64,000 nucleotides of DNA from Cupriavidus pampae (GTDB lineage: Bacteria; Pseudomonadota; Gammaproteobacteria; Burkholderiales; Burkholderiaceae): contig NZ_CAJZAG010000002.1 in NCBI RefSeq assembly GCF_914271485.1, positions 702,346 to 766,345 on the forward strand, read 5' to 3'. Of this stretch, positions 15,303 to 23,577 are shown piece by piece. The position numbers and the translations under genes are program-made. Numbering within the stretch: position 1 is the stretch's first letter; every line of letters starts with the position of its first letter. The notes under the pieces are model-generated. The model did not search any database and had not been told where the DNA came from. It saw only the letters and a program-made list of their open reading frames with translations.

Positions 15303-17968
15303 ATGCCCCGGTCTCCAACTCTCCCGTTCCTGACGTCATGACAGGTACGACGTCCACAGCATCTCTCCCCGGGCACGCCACGCAGGCCCTCGCTACCGTG
15401 CCCCGTGCCCCACTGCTTGGTCTCGGCTCGGCCTGGCAGATCGGCGCGGTGGGCGTGTCGTTGCTCGCCGCAGCAGCGCTCGCGTTGACACTCAATGGCT
15501 ATTTCGTCTTCGTCATCGCTGGCGTGGCGATGCTCGCGCTGTGCGGCGTGGGCCTGAACCTGCTGCTGGGCCTGACGGGCCAGGTGTCGTTCGGCCACGT
15601 CGGCTTCTATGCGATCGGTGCCTATACCGTGGCCATCCTCACCGGTCAGTTCGGCTGGTCGTTCTGGGCCGCATGGCCCGTGGCCACACTGCTCGCGGCG
15701 GTGCTGGGCGCGTTGCTGGCACTACCCGCACTGCGCGTAAAGGGCCCAGGCCTTGCGATGGTCACTATCGCGTTCGGCTTTATCGTCGAACACGGCGCGG
15801 TGGAATGGCGCGCGATTACCGGCGGCCAGAATGGCCTGATGGGAATTGCCCAGCCTTCGCTGCCCGGCGTCGACGGCGGTGAACGCGCGATCGCATTGAT
15901 CGCCATCGTCGCGCTTGGCATTGCCGTGGCCGCCTATGCGCGCATTTCACGCGGCAGCTGGGGCGCCGCGATGCGCGCGGTACGCGACAGCGAAACCGCG
16001 GCCGCCTCGATCGGCATCGATCCGCTCGTCGTCAAGACCGTTGGCTTTGCCTGCTCCGCCGCGCTCGCCGGTCTGGCGGGCGGGCTGTTCGCGCCGCTGC
16101 AGGGCATGATCACGCCGGGCATGTTCTCGTTCCTGCAATCGATCCTGTTCGTGCTGGTCGTGATGATCGGCGGCGCGGGCACGGTCGCCGGGCCGCTGGT
16201 CGGCGCGGTGGTGGTCGGCCTGCTACCGGAAATGCTGTCGAGCCTCGAGAACCTGCGGCTGCTGTGCTTCGGCCTGCTGCTGCTCGTGGTGCTGTGGGTC
16301 GCGCCAAGCGGCATCGTCGGCGTGGTGGTCGATCTATTCCAGCGCCTGCGGGGCAATGCGGCCGCACGTGCCGAAGGATCTGTCGCCGACAACGATGGCA
16401 GTCATGGCGCCCTCGCCTCGTTGCCGTCACGCGCACCCGAGACGCGGCGCGGACTGTCCGCACTCGGCCTGTCGATGGTGTTCGGCGGCGTGCGCGCGGT
16501 GGACAATCTGTCGTTCGATCTGCCTGCCGCCAGTGTCACCAGCCTGATCGGCCCCAATGGCGCAGGCAAATCGACCGTGCTCAACATGCTGTCGGGCTAC
16601 TACCGTCCCCGCGAAGGCGGGCGCCGCCTCGGCGTGGCACCGCTGGATTCGCGCGGCGCCTGCCATAGCGCGCGTCAGGGCATCGCGCGCACCTATCAGA
16701 CCACGCAACTGTTCGCGGGCATGAGCGCGCTCGACAACGTCGCGCTCGCACTGGCCGGTGGCCGTCTTGGCACGCTGTTCGGCATCGCGCGCTTTACCGC
16801 GCCCACGGTGCGCGAACAGGCGCGCGCGCTGTTGCGTGCCTGCGGTTATGCGGGCGACCCCGATACCAGCGCGGCGGACCTCGCGCACGTCGATCGCCGC
16901 CTGGTCGAGATTGCGCGCGCGTTGGCGACACAACCGTCGGTGCTGCTGCTCGACGAACCCGCGGCGGGATTGTCGCGCGAAGACAAGGCCACCCTCGGCG
17001 CGCTGCTGCGCCGCATCGCCGACAGCGGTGTGGCGGTGGGCCTGGTCGAACACGATATGTCGCTCGTGATGGACGTCTCCGATGGCATCGTCGTGATCGA
17101 TGCGGGCCAGCGGCTCGCAATGGGCACGCCGGTCGAGATTCGCAACGATCCGGCCGTGCGGCGCGCCTACCTCGGTGACGCCGCTGCGGCACCGGTGCGT
17201 GCGCGCACGCGTACGAGTGCGACTGCGCCCGATCTGCTGCCACCCGAAGTCATCGGCGTGAATGCGCTGCGCGCTGGCTATGGGGCCGCGCCGGTACTGC
17301 ACGACGTCGATCTGCAGGTGCGCGAGGGCGAGATGGTGGCGCTGCTCGGCGCCAATGGCGCGGGCAAGTCCACGCTGATGCGCGCACTGGCGGGCCTGCA
17401 CCGGCCCGTCTCCGGCGGCATCACGTTCGACGGCACCGACCTCGCGCGCCTCGATGCGGCGCGCATCGCCGAGATGGGTGTGGTACTGGTACCCGAGGGA
17501 CGGCAGGTGTTTCCCGAACTCTCCGTGCTCGACAATCTGCGTCTGGGCGCGTTTCCGTCGGGCCCGATCTCGCGCGTCGAGATGATGCAGCGCGTGGAAG
17601 CGATGTTCGCGCGCTGGCCGCGTCTGCGCGAGCGACAGCACCAACGCGCCGGCTTGCTGTCGGGCGGCGAGCAGCAGATGCTCGCGGTGGCACGCGGGTT
17701 GATGTCGCGGCCGACGGTCATGCTGCTCGATGAACCATCGCTCGGCCTCGCGCCGAAGGTCATCGCCGAACTGTTCGCATCGCTGGACATGCTGCGCGAA
17801 TCGTCGATGACCATCCTGCTGGTCGACCAGATGGCGGCACTCGCGCTGTCGCTGGCCGATCGGGCCTACGTGCTGGAAGAAGGCCGCGTGGTAGCGAGCG
17901 GTTCCGCCGAGGCGCTCGCGCGCGATCCGGCGCTGGTGCAGGCTTATCTTGGAGGACACGACGCATGA
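15299..17968 (+). CDS. LivM-LivG-LivF fusion: ABC permease with two ATPase domains
   Basis: One 889-residue chain carries three functions that are normally separate. Residues about 40-345 are a LivM permease (GLNLLLGLTGQVSFGHVGFYAIGAY). Residues about 385-630 are a LivG-like ATPase (Walker A GPNGAGKST at 418, Walker B VLLLDEP at 548). Residues about 655-885 are a LivF-like ATPase (Walker A GANGAGKST at 684, signature LSGGEQ at 787). In the first ATPase the signature loop reads LAHVD (528-532), lacking the usual glycine; the second is intact. A short Ala/Arg/Thr linker joins the two ATPases. The frame is continuous with no stop or frameshift. Translationally coupled to livH-like upstream (ATGA) and to the hydrolase downstream. 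Confidence 0.94.
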   Translation: MNAPVSNSPVPDVMTGTTSTASLPGHATQALATVPRAPLLGLGSAWQIGAVGVSLLAAAALALTLNGYFVFVIAGVAMLALCGVGLNLLLGLTGQVSFGHVGFYAIGAYTVAILTGQFGWSFWAAWPVATLLAAVLGALLALPALRVKGPGLAMVTIAFGFIVEHGAVEWRAITGGQNGLMGIAQPSLPGVDGGERAIALIAIVALGIAVAAYARISRGSWGAAMRAVRDSETAAASIGIDPLVVKTVGFACSAALAGLAGGLFAPLQGMITPGMFSFLQSILFVLVVMIGGAGTVAGPLVGAVVVGLLPEMLSSLENLRLLCFGLLLLVVLWVAPSGIVGVVVDLFQRLRGNAAARAEGSVADNDGSHGALASLPSRAPETRRGLSALGLSMVFGGVRAVDNLSFDLPAASVTSLIGPNGAGKSTVLNMLSGYYRPREGGRRLGVAPLDSRGACHSARQGIARTYQTTQLFAGMSALDNVALALAGGRLGTLFGIARFTAPTVREQARALLRACGYAGDPDTSAADLAHVDRRLVEIARALATQPSVLLLDEPAAGLSREDKATLGALLRRIADSGVAVGLVEHDMSLVMDVSDGIVVIDAGQRLAMGTPVEIRNDPAVRRAYLGDAAAAPVRARTRTSATAPDLLPPEVIGVNALRAGYGAAPVLHDVDLQVREGEMVALLGANGAGKSTLMRALAGLHRPVSGGITFDGTDLARLDAARIAEMGVVLVPEGRQVFPELSVLDNLRLGAFPSGPISRVEMMQRVEAMFARWPRLRERQHQRAGLLSGGEQQMLAVARGLMSRPTVMLLDEPSLGLAPKVIAELFASLDMLRESSMTILLVDQMAALALSLADRAYVLEEGRVVASGSAEALARDPALVQAYLGGHDA

Positions 17969-19563
17969 CAGGGACTCTCGCCCACTCCACCACGGGCATG
18001 GTCACCAGCCCCCACGCGCTGGCGAGCGAGGCGGGCGCGGAGATCCTGCGCGCGGGTGGCAATGCGATCGAGGCCGCGATTGCGATGGGCGCAACGCTGG
18101 CCGTCACTTATCCGCACTTCACGGGCCTTGGCGGCGACGCGTTCTGGATCGTCAGCGATCGAGACGGCAATGTGCAGGGCCTGTCGGGCATCGGTCAGGC
18201 CGCGGCCGCGCCGCCGGCCTATAACGGGACGATTCCCGTACGCGGGCCCGGTTCCGCGCTGACCACCGCGGCGACGGTCGATACGTGGGATCGTGCCTTC
18301 GCGTTGAGCCGCGATCGCTGGGGTGGCACCCTCGCGTGGTCGCGTCTGTTCGAACGCGCGATCGTGCATGCGGCGGCGGGCTTTCCGGTCACGCCGTCGC
18401 AGCGCTTCTGGCAAGAGTTCCGCTCAGAGGAACTTCGTACGCATCCCGAACAATGGCCCGGTTTCGCTGATACCTTCATGCCCGGTGGGCGCATGCCCGA
18501 AGTCGGCGAGACACTTCGACAGCCCGCGCTCGCGCGCAGTCTGGCGCGGATTGCCACGCATGGCGCGCGCGAATTCTACGAAGGCGAACTGGCGCAACGC
18601 ATCGTCGCGGGCCTGCAGGCCGCGGGATCGCCGCTGACGATGGCCGATCTCGCGGCCACGCGCGCGCGCGAGGAAGCGCCACTGCGCGTGCCGTATCGCG
18701 GTGGCGAGCTGCTGAGTCTGGCACCGCCCACGCAGGGCGTTACCACGCTGCAGATCATGGGTATTCTCGATCGCTTCGATGTCGCGAGTGTGACCGAAGG
18801 TAGCGCGGATTATTACCATCTGCTCGTGGAGGCCGTGAAACAGGCCTTTATCGAGCGCAATCGGTACGTGGCCGACCCCGAGTTTGTCGACGTGCCGGTG
18901 GCGGCCATGCTGTCACGCGAGCGCCTCGATGCGCTGGCCGCGCGCGTTGATCACTCGCACGCGCTGCCGTGGCCTCATGTGTATCAGCACGGCGATACGG
19001 TGTATCTGGCCGCCGCCGACAGCGCGGGCCGCTGCGTCAGCGTGTTGCAGACGGTGTACTTCGACTGGGGTAGCGGCGTCGTGGCGGGCGACACCGGTAT
19101 CCTGTGGCACAACCGCGGCGCGGCCTTCAGCCTCGAGGCCGGCCACCACAACGTGCTTGCGCCGGGCAAGCGGCCGTTCCATACGCTCAATCCGGGCATG
19201 TATCTCAGGCAGGGCCACCCTCGCCTGCTCTATGGCACGCAAGGTGCGGACGGTCAGCCGCAGACGCTGTCGACGGTGCTCACACGGCTGATCGATTACG
19301 GCATGGATCCCCTGCAGGCACTGGCGCGGCCACGATTCCTGCTGGGCCGCACGTTCTCCGACTCGCGCGACACGCTCAAGCTGGAAGCGGATGCCGGTGA
19401 GGATGTGATGACGGCGCTCACGCGGCGCGGACACGAGATCAGCACGATTGCCGCGCAAAGTCCGCTGGCCGGTCATCCTGGCGTCATCGCCATCATGCAC
19501 GATGACTACCGGCTTGCCGGTGCGCACGATCCGCGCAGTGACGGGCTGGCGATCGGTCTTTGA
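17965..19563 (+). CDS. gamma-glutamyltransferase-family N-terminal-nucleophile hydrolase
   Basis: A 532-residue Ntn hydrolase of the gamma-glutamyltransferase superfamily. The N-terminal part has the family's MVTSPHALASEAGAEILRAGGNAIEAA pattern. The candidate self-cleavage site and nucleophile is Thr345 in HGDTVYLAAAD, giving a 344-residue large and 188-residue small subunit. The C-terminal HTLNPGM and GTQGADGQPQT loops fit the small subunit. No signal peptide is seen, so it is cytoplasmic, as in oxamate amidohydrolase-like members rather than secreted GGT. It overlaps the transporter gene by four bases, so it probably acts on the imported compound. Confidence 0.88.
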   Translation: MTGTLAHSTTGMVTSPHALASEAGAEILRAGGNAIEAAIAMGATLAVTYPHFTGLGGDAFWIVSDRDGNVQGLSGIGQAAAAPPAYNGTIPVRGPGSALTTAATVDTWDRAFALSRDRWGGTLAWSRLFERAIVHAAAGFPVTPSQRFWQEFRSEELRTHPEQWPGFADTFMPGGRMPEVGETLRQPALARSLARIATHGAREFYEGELAQRIVAGLQAAGSPLTMADLAATRAREEAPLRVPYRGGELLSLAPPTQGVTTLQIMGILDRFDVASVTEGSADYYHLLVEAVKQAFIERNRYVADPEFVDVPVAAMLSRERLDALAARVDHSHALPWPHVYQHGDTVYLAAADSAGRCVSVLQTVYFDWGSGVVAGDTGILWHNRGAAFSLEAGHHNVLAPGKRPFHTLNPGMYLRQGHPRLLYGTQGADGQPQTLSTVLTRLIDYGMDPLQALARPRFLLGRTFSDSRDTLKLEADAGEDVMTALTRRGHEISTIAAQSPLAGHPGVIAIMHDDYRLAGAHDPRSDGLAIGL

Positions 19564-19902
19564 GGATGCAGAATTTTCCTTAAAGGCCCTTCGTTTTGTA
19601 GCGGTTTTGTACTTCGGCGGAACCCGACCCGGATGCCCTCGTCAAAGCAATGACACTGACTGCGGCCAAGATGCGCTGCAGCATGACAGCGCTGTCATGA
19701 ACCTCACGTTGTGATACGCGCGCTGTGACACCCCCGGTGACACCCTTCAGTGATCATTGTTTTTCTTCGTTGTTTATTCGCTGCTTTTTTTCGCTGCTTG
19801 TTTGTTTCCTGTTCGTTGATCGGTTTCCGCTGGCAGACGCTCGCATCGATGAAGCGTCGCCGAGTCCCCAGCAACCGCTCCCCTCTCGCCAAGGAGAACA
19901 CT
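19564..19902. other. 339-base gene-free interval
   Basis: No supported coding frame. The first half contains the 18-base palindrome described separately. The second half (about 19757-19830) is strongly T-rich on the plus strand, with a repeated TTCGCTGCTT motif. It may carry the promoter of the small gene at 19903; no clean -35/-10 pair was found. Confidence 0.5.
19682..19699. promoter_or_regulatory. perfect 18-bp palindrome
   Basis: CATGACAGCGCTGTCATG is fully self-complementary. It lies 119 bases after the hydrolase stop and 204 bases before the next gene. No T-run follows it, so it looks more like an operator for a dimeric regulator than a terminator. The cognate protein is unknown. Confidence 0.45.
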
Positions 19903-20133
19903 GTGCTGAGCCCACATGAATTTGCCACGCTGATGCTGATCAGCAGTGGCCCGCATACCCGCACCGACACATCCTCCGACACCTCGTCGGATCACCCCGA
20001 GATCGACCCGGTCGACCTCGACGCCCTGATCGCGCGCCAGCTCGTCAGCTACGAATCGTCGGATGAACGATCGCGGCCGCAAATCACCGATCATGGCCGT
20101 TCGATGCTCAAGGCCGTAGGCCGGGACTGCTGA
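19903..20133 (+). CDS. small hypothetical protein, winged-helix-like C-terminus
   Basis: Start GTG 19903 is chosen because AAGGAG (19891-19896) precedes it; the longer frame from 19750 is low-complexity T-rich sequence. The product is 76 residues. LSPHEFATLMLI is followed by an acidic, Thr/Ser-rich insert, and it ends IARQLVSYESSDERSRPQITDHGRSMLKAV. The tail resembles the last strand-helix of MarR/PadR winged-helix domains. There is no signal peptide or membrane segment. I do not recognise a function. It stands alone between the amidohydrolase and MFS genes. Confidence 0.6.
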   Translation: MLSPHEFATLMLISSGPHTRTDTSSDTSSDHPEIDPVDLDALIARQLVSYESSDERSRPQITDHGRSMLKAVGRDC

Positions 20134-20187
20134 TCGGGCATACTGCGCGTTATCGGTACCCGGTTGCGGTACCCAAACCCGCGGGAG

Positions 20188-21741
20188 ATGCTGATTCAGG
20201 AGCCCTCCACATCCGGTAGGCAATCCGCTGGTCGACAGTCCGCTGGTCGTCAGTCCGATATTCCGGCCCGCCTCGACCGCCTGCCATGGTCACCATGGCA
20301 CTGGCGTGTCGCGATCGCCCTGGGCATCGCATGGGTACTCGACGGCCTGGAGGTCACACTGGTTGGCTCTGTCGGCGCGGTGCTCGAGCGCTCCGATACG
20401 CTGGCGCTCACTGCGGCAGAGGTTGGCTGGAGCGGATCGCTCTATATTCTCGGCGCCGTCGTCGGCGCACTCGTCTTTGGCCGCATGGCCGATCGCCTCG
20501 GTCGCAAGCGGTTGTTTCTTGCCACGCTTTTCGTGTACATGGGCGCGACGCTGGCCACCGCGTTCTCGCCCGATTTCGCTTTCTTCGCGTTCTGCCGGTT
20601 TCTCACCGGCCTCGGTATCGGAGGCGAGTACGCGGCCATCAATTCCGCGATCGATGAGTTGATTCCGGCGCGTGTGCGCGGGCGTGTGAACCTTGCCATC
20701 AATGGCAGTTTCTGGCTTGGCGCCGCGCTCGGTGCGGGACTGAGTCTCGTGGTACTGGATCCGCGCGTGCTCGGACCAGTATGGGGCTGGCGCGCTTGCT
20801 TCGCGCTGGGCGCGTTGCTGGCGGTGGCGATCGTGCTGATCCGCCGGCATGTGCCGGAGAGCCCGCGCTGGCTGGCCACGCATGGTCGGCACGAAGAGGC
20901 CGAGCGGGTCATCGCGGGGATCGAGGCCGAGGTGGCGCAGTGGCAGGCGAGGCGTGACGCGCGACGCCCGTCTTCGCTCCCCTCTCCCTCCGCGACAGGG
21001 GCCAGCGGTGAGGGCAGTGGCGCGCCGCGATCCACCACCACAACCACCACCGCCACCGCCACCGTGACCTACGCAAACCGAGCCGCGCCGTCGCTGCGCG
21101 AAGTGGTCGGCATCCTGCTGCGCCGTTACCGCACGCGCAGCATGGTCACGTTCGCGCTGATGGTGGCGCAGGCGTTCTTCTACAACGCGATCTTCTTCAC
21201 CTACGCACTGGTGCTCACGCGCTTCGAGGGCGTGGCCGAGGAACGCGTGGCGCTGTACATCTTTCCGTTCGCGCTCGGCAATGCGGCCGGACCGCTGATC
21301 CTCGGACCGCTGTTCGACCGCGTCGGCCGCCGCAAGATGATCGCGCTCACCTACGTGCTGTCCGGCGTGGGCCTGGCCGCGACGGGGTACGCGTTCATGC
21401 ACGACCTGCTCGACGCGCGTTCGCTCGCGCTGTGCTGGTCGGCGGTGTTCTTCCTGGCATCGGCCGCGGCGAGTTCGGCGTACCTGACCGCCAGCGAACT
21501 GTTCCCACTGGAGATGCGCGCGCTTGCGATCTCGGTGTTCTACGCGGTGGGCACCGGCACGGGCGGCTTTGTCGCGCCGGTGCTGTTCGGCATGCTGATC
21601 GAAACCGGCAGTCGTGAAGCGGTAGCGGCAGGCTACGGCGTCGGCGCGCTGCTGGTGATCGTGGCCGGGCTGCTGGCACTACGCTACGGCGTGGACGCGG
21701 AACGCCGCTCGCTCGAGGATATCGCACCGCCATTGCAGTGA
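20188..21741 (+). CDS. MFS transporter, sugar/organic-acid porter type
   Basis: About 517 residues with twelve predicted helices. Family motifs are clear: DGLEVTLVGSVGAVL in helix 1, GRMADRLGRKRLF between helices 2 and 3, GIGGEYAAINSAIDELIPARVRGR in the helix 4-5 loop, and GPLFDRVGRRK between helices 8 and 9. The N-terminus has a repeated SAGRQ unit. The central loop carries an unusual Ser/Gly/Thr-rich insert (PSATGASGEGSG then six Thr) encoded by repeat-like DNA at 20977-21017. Start is uncertain: ATG 20188 has GGGAG directly abutting it, and TTG 20164 is an alternative. Substrate unknown; no catabolic genes accompany it. Confidence 0.88.
   Translation: MLIQEPSTSGRQSAGRQSAGRQSDIPARLDRLPWSPWHWRVAIALGIAWVLDGLEVTLVGSVGAVLERSDTLALTAAEVGWSGSLYILGAVVGALVFGRMADRLGRKRLFLATLFVYMGATLATAFSPDFAFFAFCRFLTGLGIGGEYAAINSAIDELIPARVRGRVNLAINGSFWLGAALGAGLSLVVLDPRVLGPVWGWRACFALGALLAVAIVLIRRHVPESPRWLATHGRHEEAERVIAGIEAEVAQWQARRDARRPSSLPSPSATGASGEGSGAPRSTTTTTTATATVTYANRAAPSLREVVGILLRRYRTRSMVTFALMVAQAFFYNAIFFTYALVLTRFEGVAEERVALYIFPFALGNAAGPLILGPLFDRVGRRKMIALTYVLSGVGLAATGYAFMHDLLDARSLALCWSAVFFLASAAASSAYLTASELFPLEMRALAISVFYAVGTGTGGFVAPVLFGMLIETGSREAVAAGYGVGALLVIVAGLLALRYGVDAERRSLEDIAPPLQ
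20977..21017 (+). repeat. degenerate interspersed palindromic repeat embedded in the MFS gene
   Basis: The segment starts GCTCCCCTCTCCCTCCGCGA and continues with AGGGG and GGTGAGGGC. This is the pattern of the CCCTCTCCC/GGGAGAGGG hairpin repeats seen between genes, for example at 56266-56288 in this window. Here it is translated in frame as part of the central cytoplasmic loop. Recognition is by pattern; the family name is not claimed. Confidence 0.45.
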
Positions 21742-21783
21742 AGCAACGCGAATCGCAAAAGCTTTAATAACGTAGCGGCATTT

Positions 21784-21797
21784 TGAGACGCGTCTCA
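21784..21797. promoter_or_regulatory. 14-bp palindrome upstream of the VapBC-like pair
   Basis: TGAGACGCGTCTCA is fully self-complementary and sits 80 bases before the antitoxin start, in a locally AT-rich interval after the MFS gene. Toxin-antitoxin complexes usually bind palindromes in their own promoter, so it is a candidate autoregulatory operator. Confidence 0.45.
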
Positions 21798-21877
21798 TAT
21801 ACGACGGATCCGGTTTCTCCAAAAATGAGGTTGTCCGCTGATTGGCGGGCAAATCATTGATCAACGGAGAACCTGAT

Positions 21878-22189
21878 ATGCATACGACTACCGAAAGCTT
21901 GAAGTCGCCGAAGCATCAGCACACGACCACGATCCCTACATGCAACTGCAGAACGCGGCGGTGGACCATCGAAGAGTTGCGCGCGATCGCAGCGGAAGCT
22001 ATCCGAGAAGACGGCGAGGAGCCTACTGAGGAGAGCATCGACCGGTTGGTCCAGCGAAAGGCAGGTGGTCGCGAAGAACTCGCTGCGCTATCTGGAATTT
22101 TCTATGATCCCAGACGGCGTCCTGTGACTATCGAGGAGATGAATGAATCCATTGCGCAATGCGCTGTGGCATCGGGCCTCGGACTATGA
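21878..22189 (+). CDS. putative antitoxin of a PIN-toxin pair
   Basis: 103 residues starting at ATG 21878 (MHTTTESLKS), with CGGAGA in front. The N-terminal 25 residues are polar and His/Thr-rich. The remainder is predicted helical and acidic (ELRAIAAEAIREDGEEPTEESIDRLVQ). It matches no antitoxin DNA-binding fold that I can name. Its role is inferred from its stop codon overlapping the start of the PIN-domain toxin gene (ATGA), the usual antitoxin-toxin order for VapBC. It would bind and inhibit the toxin and autoregulate the pair. Confidence 0.65.
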   Translation: MHTTTESLKSPKHQHTTTIPTCNCRTRRWTIEELRAIAAEAIREDGEEPTEESIDRLVQRKAGGREELAALSGIFYDPRRRPVTIEEMNESIAQCAVASGLGL

Positions 22190-22581
22190 TCGGCGTTGAC
22201 ACCAACATTCTCGTGCGCTACTTCGCGAGAGACGTGCCAGAACAGTGGAGCCGGGCAGACAGGCTCGTCAACTCCTTCTCGTCGGAATGCCCTGGCTATA
22301 TCAGTCAGGTGGCGCTCGTGGAGACGGTGTGGGTGCTGACGCGTACGTATGGTGTCAAGCGTCCCGGGATTGCCGCTGCAGTCAATCATCTCCTGTCAAG
22401 CCGACACCTTGTATTGGAATGTGGTGACGTCGTCGTGAGAGCATTGCGGATGTTTGAAACAGTGCCCTCCGACTTTTCGGACTGCCTAATCTACAAATCC
22501 GGTGTCAAGGCAGCGTGCCGGTACACGCTGACGTTCGACAAGGCGGCGGCGCAGCGGCTTGGGTTCAAGCTGCTGCACTAA
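22186..22581 (+). CDS. VapC-like PIN-domain toxin (ribonuclease)
   Basis: A 131-residue PIN domain. The acidic metal-binding residues are visible in MIGVDTNILVRY (Asp5), ALVETVWVL (Glu near 45), SDFSDCLIY (Asp near 96) and LTFDKAA (Asp near 116). Start ATG 22186 overlaps the antitoxin stop. VapC toxins are Mg-dependent endoribonucleases that cleave tRNA or rRNA; the target here is unknown. The frame is complete and all key residues are present, so it is probably active. Codon use is slightly less G/C-biased than in neighbouring genes. Confidence 0.88.
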   Translation: MIGVDTNILVRYFARDVPEQWSRADRLVNSFSSECPGYISQVALVETVWVLTRTYGVKRPGIAAAVNHLLSSRHLVLECGDVVVRALRMFETVPSDFSDCLIYKSGVKAACRYTLTFDKAAAQRLGFKLLH

Positions 22582-22623
22582 TATTTCGCGGCTCCCACGC
22601 CGCCTTGCCTCCCCAATTTCGAT

Positions 22624-23391
22624 TCAACTCAATCCATCCAGCACCACGTGCTGCCCGTGCATGGCCTGGGCGCCGTCAGAGGCGAGGAAGGCTGCGACGC
22701 GGGCCACTGTGCCGGTCGAGACCCAGTGTGTGTGGTCGGCCGATGGCATGCTGGCACGATTGGCGGGGGTGTCGAGAATGCTCGGCGCAATGCTGTTGAC
22801 GTTGATGCCGGCCTCACGAACTTCATGCGAGAGGCTTTCCACCAATCGTTGCAACGCGCTCTTGGAAGCGATATAGGCACCCATGGTCGCCGCGCCCGCT
22901 GACGCCGCGCGTGCGCTCACCGCAATGACCTTGCCGCTGCGCTGGAACATCATCGCGGGAATGAAATGGCCGGCCACGGCGATAAACGACCACGCGTTCA
23001 GATCCATCATGCGCATCCACGATTCGCGGCTCAGCGTGTGCGTGGCTTCGCCCATCTCGAAGCCGCCCGCGACATGCACCAGGACATCGACCGAGCCGAA
23101 GGCGTCCAGAATCGCCGCGGCGACCGGTGCCATGGCCGCGTCCGACGTCACGTCCGCCGCATGCAGCAGATGACCGCCATGATCGGGCTCCGGGTGGGCG
23201 AACACGCTCTGCAGGTGCTGGAGGTCACGGTCGATCAGCGCCAGGCGCGCGCCTTCACCGGCGAAACGGCTGGCCACCGCGCGGCCCAGCGCGCCGGCGG
23301 CGCCGGTAATGACGACATGGCGCACGGGGCGGGATTGGGTCGCAGGGCGCGGCGAGTTGGCTTCCGAAGCAGCTTCCATCGCAATCTCCAT
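22624..23391 (-). CDS. short-chain dehydrogenase/reductase
   Basis: A 255-residue classical SDR. The cofactor motif TGAAGALG lies near residue 30, HVAGG near 107 (in place of NNAG), an active-site Ser in VSARAASAG, and YIASK (Tyr-x3-Lys) near 177. The SIAPSILDTPANRASMP segment is typical of 3-oxoacyl-ACP-reductase-like enzymes. It is monocistronic and divergent from the RhtA-like exporter with 186 bases between. Substrate cannot be deduced. Confidence 0.9.
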   Translation of the reverse strand: MEIAMEAASEANSPRPATQSRPVRHVVITGAAGALGRAVASRFAGEGARLALIDRDLQHLQSVFAHPEPDHGGHLLHAADVTSDAAMAPVAAAILDAFGSVDVLVHVAGGFEMGEATHTLSRESWMRMMDLNAWSFIAVAGHFIPAMMFQRSGKVIAVSARAASAGAATMGAYIASKSALQRLVESLSHEVREAGINVNSIAPSILDTPANRASMPSADHTHWVSTGTVARVAAFLASDGAQAMHGQHVVLDGLS

Positions 23392-23577
23392 GGCAGGGGG
23401 TTCCTACACCATAGAACCCGTAACGCCCGCCTGCCAGCCCGGTCGGCACAAGCTACCCGCCGACGGCACCACGACGGCACCACAACTGTGCAGCGGCGAA
23501 AACCCAAAAGTGTGTATGGCCCACTCGCCGCCACTCGGCGATGATGCGGCTCCCCTATACCCCGAACAGGATCCGAA

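Noticed and set aside
16427..17959. 510-codon minus-strand frame opposite the fused ABC gene
   Set aside because: Low-complexity His/Arg-rich translation; the plus strand encodes two full ATPase domains.
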